64,000 nucleotides of DNA, from NCBI GenBank assembly GCA_958299035.1, contig CATQJL010000112.1, forward strand, positions 43,590,833 through 43,654,832. The letters run 5' to 3'. A model generated the notes under the pieces. That model saw only the letters and a program-made list of their open reading frames with translations. It searched no databases and was not told where the DNA came from. The DNA is from Cylicocyclus nassatus. Lineage: Eukaryota; Nematoda; Chromadorea; Rhabditida; Strongylidae. Positions 36,790 to 47,109 of this stretch are shown piece after piece. The stretch's first letter is position 1; each line of letters starts with the position of its first letter. The translations under genes and the position numbers were made by a program.

Positions 36790-38480
36790 GAATTTTTGCA
36801 ATATTTTTTAGCAATAATTTTTCGTACAATTCAAGCTTAACGCTGCTGCATAATCAACTATTGCCTACGCAACGAGTGAGTTTGTATCATCCTACTACAT
36901 TGCGTAGTAAGTTATGGTCTCCCAAACCAAAGATTTTTTCAAGAAAATGCCTGACAATCTTCAGGCCATGAAATTTTTCCCAGCAAAGCTACAACGGCAT
37001 AGTATTGCGTACTAGATTGCAAAAGTTTTGCTGATTGCAGCAGTTTTTATTAGAAACGGATTGACCATATCTGTAAAAAGTTATAGTAATACAGGCTGAA
37101 GATTTGGAAAACTTGCATTAGTTCTGTTACAACTTAATAAATTGTGCAAACTCATAAGTGATCCAGTGTCCTCCAACGATTGCTTAGTAAAAGAGAAATG
37201 AATCGTATTGTACTGGTAAAGTACAACTACTCGATAAAAGTTGAATTGGGATCTCGATGGACTTATTTCAGACCACAAGACCTTGTCAGCATAATTCCTC
37301 GGCTAACCTCGCTTTATATAGCACTAGCAACACTATAATCCGCAAAAGAAGGTGACATTTGCACGCATAGCTAGCTCTGCATAGCAACTAATATCATTTG
37401 CCATTAGCATGATATTTACACAAATTCTTTCTCACTACACTGCTGCAGAAAATGAAACATGAACAGATATTGCAGCAATTTTTGCATCATTGCTCCGGTA
37501 CAATGAATTCTACTTACACAATAAGTTTCGCTTTGGGAAAGGTATAATGAAGACATGCATGACAACACTTTTGTAAACAGTCTTGTTCCGTCTTTTTGTT
37601 CTTCAGAACTTTCCCTTGTTGAAGTAACTATTTGGTTTGCATTGTCATAAGTTTGAGAGCCTGTCAGTTTATCCCATTGACGACAATGTGGACCAGCGGT
37701 GGCCCACGCACTTTTTGGTGCCAGGAACGATGCGAACTACTGGTGGTCCACACCTGTTGCAAGGTCATGTTCTTTAGGCCTAGTATTTCTTCCATAGATT
37801 GATATTTTTTCCAGTTTTTTAAACTCTTGGGATGTGTAGATTCCGCCGTTCAAAAAAACGTTTGTGTTTGAAAAACAACCTCGCACTTCGCAAATAAGCA
37901 CAAACCTTCCTACGCCTGAAGTGTTGTGCAAAATCGCTCTATCCCACAGCGCTGCTAAGCAAAAATTAGGCGTTGTCGTCAATGGGTCAAACGATTTTGG
38001 TCAGCCGAGTTTTCAACGGTTTTTGACAGCCATATATCACAATTTTCACGACGTTTCAAGCAATCAAAAAGCTAGATTTGTTGCTCTCTGTTCAAAAAGT
38101 CATAATTTTGATAAGCGCAAAAAATGTGTTCTAAAATGAGAATGAAAAAATGAAAAAATGAGTGTTTCGAAGCCAATTTTTAGCGGTTATTTTATGATAT
38201 AGTTAATTTTCTACCTAATGTTCAAATAAATGACTGGAATCGATTTGTTTCTCTGAAAGTGCTCCTCCCCATTCCCTTTCACTGCTGATTGAAGCGTTCT
38301 GACGGCGATAGGGTTCACAGGCGTGGTCATTTGGTAGTGGCAGTAATCTATTGGGAAGAATGGTTTGTGGCAGATGTCCGCTTGGAAGAAGCCTGTCGCT
38401 GACATGAGGATTCTTTTTGTTCGCTAATAGCCGTCCTATCTACACTTGCATTTTAAGATGTGGTTGCGACACGATATATC
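36790..38480. other. Intergenic stretch
   Basis: No supported exon. Overlapping open frames on both strands at 37737-38139 (81 and 91 codons) carry no known motif. No repeat is recognised. Confidence 0.35.
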
Positions 38481-38483
38481 CTT

Positions 38484-38615
38484 TCAACTGGATTGGCGGC
38501 TGGAAGGCGGGGCTTCGTGACCTAATTGAGGCCAAAGGATGATAAGAGAGCACGCTCGCGAGAGAGACGCAGACTGGCGCGAGCGATCGCCTTTCAGTCT
38601 CCAATCTCGCTGAAT
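38484..38615. mobile_element. MITE copy related to 62070-62233
   Basis: The segment shares GGCTGGAAGGCGG, CTTCGTGACCTAATT, a following AGAGAGCA block and a GCGCGAGCG patch in the same order with 62070-62233. It is the less complete of the two copies; its right terminal repeat is diverged. Confidence 0.65.
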
Positions 38616-38771
38616 TAGAGGGTAAATTAGCCTGAGCCTGTTCTTCTTTTTGGCATTTTTATGCCTGCAAATGCTATGGTAATTCGTGAAGGGACCCCTT
38701 TGTTTCATACTCATAGCGCGCAAACACACTGCGCCTCGTAGCTGCGAGCGCGTGCTGATGTTTAGACTTAC

Positions 38772-41725
38772 TTAGTCGACTGAGACGGAGTGTGCATGGC
38801 TAGATCGGGTAAAGGATTTTTCCATGGGAGTCGGTGATGACACTTTTTTCTTTGCGCGAAAGCAGTCCACCGTGTTAGAAGTATACTAAAACGTAGCGTA
38901 CCGATTCCGATTCAGTCCATCGCCTTTGCGAAGTGCGAATAGTGAGAAATTCGTTCGGAAGTTCCGTTTCTCCATCCACTGACAAGGGCATGGCGTCGGC
39001 GTCGACCGAAGGATGACGAAGAGTGAGGCGCGGCAGCTGCCTAGAAAAGTCACAATTTCAAATTATTCGGTATAAGCAGTCAACCTTGCGAAAGAGCAAA
39101 TTTCACGCTCGTATGAGCAGGTGAAAAGCAATGAAATAATCGAGTAACCGCATCTTTCGCCAAGCGCAACTTGACATTTTCTCTGAGAAGAGTTTGTAAC
39201 GGGTGATTTAAGCCACATATTGCACTGTGGAACTTTTTGAAGCTAAGACGTGCTAGAAGCGTTCAGCCATAAACTTATATACAGGTACAATAGCATTGAA
39301 GCTATTTTCAGCTCAAAGAGAGCTACATCCTCAAAATAACTATCGTTAGTCAAGGAACACATCTATGGATTTAGCGAAGTGTGCAAAACTTGCACGCCAG
39401 GGAAGAGAAGAAGAGTACCTATGAGGAGCACGGTTTAGCACATTCCTATTCGAATTATTTTTGCAATATTTATATCACTACAGAAGGAGCCATTTTTATT
39501 CGGAGCGAGATTTTGGAATCTTTACGACATATAAAGAAATTTCGAAATATGGTAACAAGGATAAGGTTTAGAACACAAGCGACGTTATGCACATGAAAAA
39601 TTTGCTGTTTAGTGGTTAATTTTTCACACCGGTAAAGTGGTAATTCAATTGTCTACGTTTTTTTTTGATTCCGCACTCACATGTTCGTTAGGACAGAGTT
39701 CACGCGATTTGATCATCGCGATTCAATCGCTACAAGACAACTGTTACGAGTTTATTGCATGCCGATCAGCATACATTTCGGTTGTGATACTTTTCCAGCT
39801 CGAAGTTTTTTGAATGTAAAATGAAAATGCATGAAAATCGCGACGATCAAATCGCGTGAACTCTGTCCGGGCTTAGGCCACCATAACACTGAATAGATAA
39901 GTAAATAAATTAGGAGATTATTGAATAAAAAAGGACTAATAAGATAATATGGTGCCTCGAAGGAGCCTTTGAAGCAAGGAAGTAGAATATTATGTTGACC
40001 CATAATAATGCATGTTTTACAAAATCAAGGAACTAAACTAGATCTCCTCTAGAACGGTTTTTAAAAGTCATGTGGTCAAACAAGGGTTTGATGTTATATA
40101 AAATCAAAAGTACTCGCTTTTTGGCTTACCAAGGAGATAAAAATTCCTTTTTGAATTGCTCTAGTTTTTTCAAAGTTAAAAATAGAGAAAGTCTACCATT
40201 TGTTAACGATCTTTCCACTTCTGCTGTATTGAACAAAATTGATATCGTTTTTCTTATATTCTTGTCATTGAAAAGTATTTTGTAGTAGAGTGACTATCGC
40301 TTTAGGTTTGCATAATTTTCAAGTAAGTCCGTGTGATTTTTATGAATTCAAAGCAAAGTAGAAACAAGCAATACGAGATTCCTTTGTGCATCCACAAGTT
40401 CGTGCACCTACAACATGTGAAAGTTGCAAAATATTCGGGCTTTAAAAAATCATGAGATAAAATTATGAGAAAGAAGGGCGTCATCGCAAAATGTGCAAAA
40501 ATGCAACGATACTCGACAGAAATGTAACTCTTCTGCCAGTGCAATTTGTTGAATTGGCTATCATTATATCACACCATAACGGATGGTTCCTTTAATCTTT
40601 TCCCTCTCCTCTTTCTTTTCGACGTTCACGTGCATCATTTGTCATTCACAAATCCTAGTTAGACATGTGTTGAAATCAAAATTTAGAAATTCAAAATTAT
40701 TCACCACGCAAAAAATGATGCGCCTTCAAAAAAAACACGATTATTGAAAGCTAGAAGTTTTATCCTAATTTTTAGAAGCGCCCTACTAGTACGTCAGACC
40801 TAGGTTTCCTTAAAATCACTTCCGCAGGTGATAAACGAGAGCTGAGTAATACCTTATCGACAAGTACTTGACATTTACCGTAAATCAACATTCTTAGGTC
40901 ATCGTTTGCAGCTCTCACTAAAGCACTTTAGCTGTTGTTGGTTTTGGTTTTGTGTGAAAAAATAGCTTGAATATATAGAAGCTAGCCCTCGCTTTCAGTC
41001 GTTTAATTTTTGAAAAACTGGCTGACTAAACGAAAATCAACACTGTCTACTGAGCTCGTTAGTCGAATTGAACAGTAACTCATTTTAGCTCTGAGTAAAA
41101 CTTCATGAACGCTGTGGAATTATGGAAGATTCTAAATTTGGTTGGAAAATCTAATGTTGAGTTGAATTTCGGAGAATGGGCGTGCTTCTACTCTCTGAAC
41201 ATCAATTCATTGCTATAGAACTCATCACATGAAACTTTTACCTTAAAGAAAGGAAGATTTCTAGAGTGTTCGGGCACCTGCCGAAATTTCAATCTATGCC
41301 GCATGCAGACTACAAAATCATCAAATTTTACTGAATGTTTGGTTATATTCTTGCAGTTTTATTTCACAAATCGTGCTCTTAATTGTTTTTCTGTACAAAA
41401 ATTGATACTGGGAAACCAACTTTTGAAGGCATGCATTTCATACTTCAAGAAGCGGAATCTGAGAGAAGTTTCGTATCAAGCCCAGCACTGTGCTATTGTT
41501 GAACTACATAAATGTTTTCATACAAAAAATTCCTTCACAATCTTTTCTTTTTCCCGATATGCAAGCGAACTCTAGAGCTTTGGCGTTGAAATGGATACTC
41601 TCATTTTGACACCGCTCCCACACGCTTTTGCGTTCGCAACATTCAACACTCACGCGACAATGAATTTCGGGGTGGAAGATTTCAAAGAATGGAACGCGAT
41701 ATTCCTTGGAAAGCTGTGAGGCCAT
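38772..41725 (-). CDS. Candidate four-exon orphan gene
   Basis: Exons in translation order: 41654-41725 (ATG at 41725), 39085-39182, 38902-39040, 38772-38849, ending TAA. Phases agree throughout, predicting about 128 residues. The best-supported exon is 38902-39040, with acceptor ttttctag and donor GAATCG/gtacgc; it reads HPSVDADAMPLSVDGETELP and SQRRWTESES. The last exon reads SSPTPMEKSFTRSSHAHSVS. The first exon reads MASQLSKEYRVPFFEIFHPE with donor CGC/gtgagt. Problems: the last intron is only 52 nt with a poor acceptor (gcaaag), and a one-base shift without splicing is an alternative. The frame of the second exon was chosen by phase only. Intron 1 is about 2.5 kb and holds a MITE. No family is recognised. 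Confidence 0.4.
39691..39868. mobile_element. 178-bp MITE with long terminal inverted repeats
   Basis: GGACAGAGTTCACGCGATTT at 39691 is matched exactly as its inverse ending at 39868; the repeat continues for about 32 bp with one mismatch. The interior is non-coding. It lies in the large first intron of the candidate gene 38772-41725. Confidence 0.8.
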
Positions 41726-41776
41726 TTAGAAGGATATTTTGAAAGAGTCATGGAGTTGAAAGCGAGAGATGAGAAC

Positions 41777-41786
41777 TATATATAAG
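41777..41786 (-). promoter_or_regulatory. TATA-like box 50-60 nt upstream of the candidate start at 41725
   Basis: On the minus strand TTATATATAG precedes the ATG of the candidate orphan gene by about 52-61 nt. The position fits a TATA box with a short leader, but AT-rich DNA makes chance matches common. Confidence 0.3.
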
Positions 41787-42029
41787 GTTAAAAATAAGAG
41801 GAGAGTTTGGGGAATATCTTGCAGATATCCTAAGGCAAAATAAAATGTTTTGATACAGAAACCGTGGGCTAAGTTTTTTTTTCGAGCTATGCACTTTCAT
41901 ACAGCTCTTATTTCGTTTGTAATTTTTGTGATTCTATTTGAGTTCCTGCTGAGGTAAATTTTTGTAGGCACTTGGACTTCTCACAAGAGAAAGGCTCGAA
42001 TTGATCAATTATGAAATATCAAATACTAG

Positions 42030-42852
42030 CTGGCTTACCCGGCTCCGCCGTATCCGGACCAAACTTGGCACACATACACTTCGGGCCCCGGCGGGTGTCA
42101 CAGTCCACTTTTCGTTATCGATCGATGTCGATTTTACCGATTTTTATCGATTTTTTTGCACAGTTCACCTACTGGGCTGGGAGTTGGCACAGGGAAGTAA
42201 TCGAGCATGGGGATTCCGAATACAATATTAGTTTTCAGAATTATCGATTACTTTTATTGATTTTATCGATTTTTTGTAAATTTTGACATGCGAGGCTGGG
42301 ATTTTGCACAGGGGGGGTAATCGAGCATGCTGATTACGAACACAATATTAGTTTTCAGGATCGTCCATTACTTTTATCGATTTTATCGATTTTTTTTGTA
42401 AAGTTTGACCTGCGGGGCTGGGAGTTTGCACAAGGGGGTAATCGAGCATGCAGATTACGTCGGAATCCCCATGCTCGATTACCCCCCTGTGCGAACTCCC
42501 AGCCCCGTAGCTCAAACTTTGCAAAAAAATCGATAAAGTCGATAAAAGTAATCGATAATCCTTAAAAACTAATAGTGTATTCGGAATCCTCATGCTCGAT
42601 TACCCCACTATGCAAACTCCCAGCCCAGTAGGTGAACTGTGCAAAAAAATCGATAAAAATCGATAAAATCGATATCGATCGATGACGAAAAGTAGCCTAT
42701 GACACCCGCCGGGGCCCATAGTGTATGTGTGCAGAGTTTGGTCCGGATCGGTTCAGAAATGGAATTTTCTATTCGGAACATACGTACAGACAGACAGACA
42801 TACAGACATACATACAGACATATAAACAGACGTTCAGCTTTATATATAAGAT
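42030..42852. mobile_element. ATCGAT-rich palindrome with ~122-bp repeated units
   Basis: Left-half units containing GGGCTGGGAGTTGGCACAGG and TAATCGAGCATG recur at about 42174, 42296 and 42417 (period ~122 bp), then continue inverted from about 42455 to 42640. The outer edges (GGCTTACCCGGCTCCGCCG side and the GGACCAAACTTGGCACAC block) are also inverted at about 42700-42750. Each unit has clusters of ATCGAT. The right tail has CAGACAGACA/CATACAGACA repeats and ends TTTATATATAAGAT. No coding frame is conserved; family unassigned. Confidence 0.75.
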
Positions 42853-42859
42853 GAAACTG

Positions 42860-44267
42860 AGCTAGATCTTCCCTTCAAGATTGAGCAAAATTTATGAAGC
42901 TCTTTCATAAAGCTCATATTATGTAAAATCGTTATAAATTAGAAATCATAATTTTTCAACACCAGCAGTCAGAAGATGTAATGGTAGAGTTATATCTGGC
43001 ATATAGATACGTAGTTGTCAGTGCGGTGGTTACGGTACATGGAGGCGAAGTGAGATATATTACACTACATCCTTCTCAAATGCTATGGACTTTCATATTG
43101 TCGAGGACCGGCTCAGCTGGTACAGTTGGTAGCAAAATTTATGAAGCTCTTTCGTAAAGCTCAATTTATTCAAAAGTAGATAAATTATAATACTCTCTCT
43201 CTCTTAGTACTGTAAGTACTAAGAGCGAAGGTGCACCTGTATTGCAGTCACATCTCAACAATGGCATATCTCACGGGTCTCTTGTAGAAAATGTATTTTA
43301 TCCACGAAAGAATCCGTGAAATGCCAAATTTATGTCGCATAATAGCCAATAGCTCAGTTTGTAATAAGAGATAGTGATATCTCATTTTCATTAGAATTTT
43401 TTTTTCATATCTCGGACTGATGAGAGCACGTTAAATGATTTGTTTGCTGTGATCTACGTTCATTCACTCAAAAGCTCAACCATCCGAATCCTCTACTTGA
43501 ATTGCCGTCACTCTAGCACGACTGAAAGCTTCCATTAATGTATCGAATCCAGCAATTCAAACAATTTTGCGAAATTACGGTAGAACTGGTAACTGGATTC
43601 AACCCCAAAAAAGGCTATGTCTGCAGCCATTCGAAAGGTAGAACATGAAACTTTAACCTAGCGAATTTAAGAATTTACGCATACTTACACACTCGACAAA
43701 TGCTACAAAGCTTGCCGAAAGTCTCAAAGAAAAGAAGAAGCCACTTTTGTGACGAAAAATTTGCAAGATCAGAAGATGTGTACAGCTAAAAATTCAAAAA
43801 AAAGAGTATTCTTGTGCAAACGAAGCAAGCATTTCACTTATATGTCTTCGTCTAACACTGTTATACAGACTTTTTACTTTGAGCATAACATCTTTTGTTG
43901 CTTGCTTCTAGGTGAGAGTTTTAGATCTTCTCTTTCCGTCCAAATTTGTTGGTCTTTTGAATGATTACAGAATATATTGTACTTGTAACAATGGAATCTA
44001 GGCTAGAGCGACTTTATAAAGAAAAAGTAGCAGTGCAAAGTTTATTGTGGCTTTTTTATTGGAAAGTGTACGTCAGGAGCGAAGTTTCCTAATATCAAGA
44101 AGATTGCTTTAATGCTCAATTTTACTTTTTTTCGAATTATCAATTTCCATCTCTCTGAAAAGTGAGAGTGAAGATAAATTTGGCTATTAGAAGAATCGAT
44201 TGAATTTGGCTATTGAAAATGACACCGTGAAATTTTTGTGTACGAAAGTTTTTTTTTCAACTTTTAG
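42860..44267. other. AT-rich stretch with a short direct repeat
   Basis: A ~33-bp segment (AGCAAAATTTATGAAGCTCT...) at about 42885 is repeated at about 43131 with one or two changes. A small hairpin CTTAGTACTGTAAGTACTAAG lies near 43205. No exon is recognised. Confidence 0.5.
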
Positions 44268-44464
44268 CTTTGGTTTGGTGCACTTCAGTTTACAGCAGAG
44301 ATTCATTAGTGCCGTACTATAGCAGCAAACTGAGTGACACAAGCTACGAAGGTAGTTATTATGACTTCTTGGAAGGTAAAATACTCAAGCTTACTTCAAA
44401 AAGCAATTTAGCGATTTCAACAGTATTCCGAGGGGGGGGGGGTCAAGTGTTCCGTTTTGACTGA
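44268..44464 (+). CDS. Weak candidate terminal exons
   Basis: 44268-44375 follows a strong acceptor (tttttcaacttttag) and ends GGAAG/gtaaaa. It reads LVWCTSVYSRDSLVPYYSSK then LSDTSYEGSYYDFLE. A 48-nt intron leads to 44424-44464, which reads VFRGGGGQVFRFD then TGA; the Gly run is encoded by a poly-G tract. Phase agrees, but the second exon depends on that homopolymer length, no upstream exon was found, and no family is recognised. Confidence 0.25.
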
Positions 44465-44469
44465 ACTGC

Positions 44470-46755
44470 AATAGCAACCAAGAGTGAGCAGTATGTCTGT
44501 GTCAGCTACAGAATCCAAGCCATATTCTAAAGGAAATGAATGCGAGACATTCAAAGCAAAAGCGGGATAATCAAATGAATGAGCGAGAGACGAACGGGGC
44601 CCCGTAGGCGGGACACGAGGCTCAGGTGGCACTTTTAAAAGTGCAAATAATGTACTATCGAAGCGGAACTGGTAATGATCTGCTTGGCGAAACATAGGAA
44701 CCAAGATGATAAAAGTTGTTTGTTGAACATAAGATTTTTAGCATTTGTGCATGAAATTTGTCCTCATTAGTAGTAGTAGTAATTCTGAAGAGTGAGCTGC
44801 ATAGAAATTCAAAAGTGAGTGTTTTTGTCAATTTGCATTTGAATACTTGTGAAAAGTAAATATTGTGTGTGAAAAAACTGCTTTCGCTCTCATATTTTTA
44901 TTACCTTTTCAGGCATGCAATATTAAGTTATATCCATACTGCTTTCGGATTTACTTATACTTTTCGTTCCTCTCCCCTCATAATGGAAGAACTAAGAAAC
45001 TATTCTAATACTAAGATATAAAAAGTCAAAATTTGTTGGATCTGGAGCAATCACTTCTTCAGCTGATGAAGACTTATTTCAATCTAACGGCTTTCAAAAT
45101 TTGAATATGAACAAGGAGACTAAACAATCTAAATGTTTCGATTGATGCCGAGAGACACATTTATAATAAACGAAAAGTTTTCAAGACATTCGACATACTT
45201 GATTACTGCATTGGGTTTATTATAAAACTGTATGAAATTTCCACAATTTTTCACAGGTAGTCCTTTCTGAATGAAAATCCAAGGAAAAAAGTAAGATCAA
45301 CAAATGAGTACTTTGCAACATCGATATGAATACGTTGAAAATTTCAAAAAATAGAAGCTCTTATGCGCTTCTCCATGTCCTTCATTCCCCCCCCCCTTCT
45401 CCCTCTTTTCCGCACTCTCATTAAAAATAGAAGGCGGCTAAAAGAAGTGCTTTTTACGCAACTTTTTTTCCTTTGATTGTGCTAGAAAGAAGTAAATCTC
45501 ACCTCCTTCTCCATTTTAATTGGTCAGAGAAGCAATAAAGCAGGGTCTGCATAATTTCTGCATGAATTTTGCAGCCGAAGCAGACTTCCTACTGTGCAGC
45601 TATGCAAATGAAGAAGAAAAACATATAAAGAGAGGATTGGACTGATTGAGAGCCCGACAAATGAGGAAAATAAGCTAGATATAAGACGCAAGATGGTTTG
45701 AGGCCTTGAGTTATGGCTCAATGTTGGCAGATGTTTTAGGCTGTGCTCTGCTTCAAGTTAATCTTCATACTCACTCCTATGACTATTCAAACCTTTTATT
45801 GATATCAGTGTAACACGCCGACAGTTGTGAAAAATTATGTAAAAATTTGAATATCAATAAAGAAAAGCGGTCAGTCACAAATCATGTGAATATTGGTACT
45901 CACAAAAATTTCCTTTTCTAATGCATCCATCAAAATTCGGATATGAATTACAGACTTCAAAATTCGGATAAGATGTAGAGGTTGAAGAAAAAAAACAAAT
46001 ACAAATAATTACAGATTTACCATAGAATTTCACTTTAGAAATTTCAAACTTCTGAATTCAAGCATTTGGTTTCACATAAATACTCTATACGAAAAGAGGA
46101 TGTTGAGAGTTTGGCTTTATCAAATAGTTGACAAATTCAATGCAAAAATCGAAAGGGTGAAATTCAGTTCAGGACGAACAATCATGAGAAAATTTTCGCT
46201 TCTCATCGAATAAATCGATTGTTCAAAATATGCATGGGCCATAAACGGAGGCATTTCGGTGAAATGTTGGGCACGAGAATCTCATCGATATTCGGCACTT
46301 TTGCTCCAGTTGGCTGCAGTTGGGCTCAGTGATAGCTATTAAAATTACAGAAAAGTGAAGCTAAAGTGAGACCCTCTATAGTTTATAAGGTCTCCGATTA
46401 GGGCTTCTATGTGGTTCCCGATCACATCGTATCGGACTTCTTGCAATATGAGAGCAACTTATGAATTTGACAAAAATCGAAGAGAAACTTTTTTGTCGAG
46501 TGAAAGCAGAATGGAATCAGACTGAAGCAGAAATTCAATTAAATTGCAGCCGACCTAATTAACTGTGAATTTTGATGCCAATGATGACTGACACATGGGC
46601 AACAACATCAAAAAAGGAGAAGAAATTCTATGCATCTGAATGCAAGTAAGAATAACAATGACAAAGAAAAAACCTTTAGTAACTTTATATGATTAAAAGT
46701 GCAGAACAACTATTTCATGACAGCCGGACTACAGTTACTTAAAAATTGACTTTAG
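44470..46755. other. AT-rich intergenic DNA
   Basis: No supported exon or transposon ends. ACGGGGCCCCGT is a 12-bp palindrome at about 44595, and a poly-C run lies at about 45386. Confidence 0.35.
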
Positions 46756-47099
46756 CACTTTCAAAGTATTGAAACTGAAGTATATACTTAAACTGTCGAA
46801 ACCACACGAAATTAAACAAGTGTCACATAAATTCCCTTTTACTAAAAGTGCGAAAGAGCCGCAACCACAAGTGGAAATGGGAAGTGATGCAGTGGGAGGA
46901 TTACCTAATCGCGAAGCTAACAAATGGAGTACTTGTTGGATTCCGAGTAGCAGTTATGATGTAGATGAGCTGGGATTATGTTGCTTATACTTGCAAGAAG
47001 AGGAAGCATTAGGTAAGAAAATCACACAAAAATATAGATTAAACTGGATGAATAAACAATTTCTTGCAAATCGCAGGGAAATTCATTGGAATTTTCTGA
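46756..47099 (+). CDS. Weak candidate terminal exons
   Basis: 46756-47012 has acceptor gactttag and donor GCATTAG/gtaaga and is open for 85 codons, including KEPQPQVEMGSDAVGGLPNR and SSSYDVDELGLCCLYLQEEE. A 64-nt intron to 47077 joins in phase and stops after seven codons (GKFIGIF). The composition looks coding, but an opposite-strand frame (46735-46923) is also open, no upstream exon is evident, and I recognise no family. Confidence 0.3.
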
Positions 47100-47109
47100 A
47101 GATTTTTAG

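Noticed and set aside
42840..43260. CAGACA and CTCT repeats as a CRISPR-like or satellite array
   Set aside because: Simple sequence tail of a transposon and a short microsatellite; no regular spacers.
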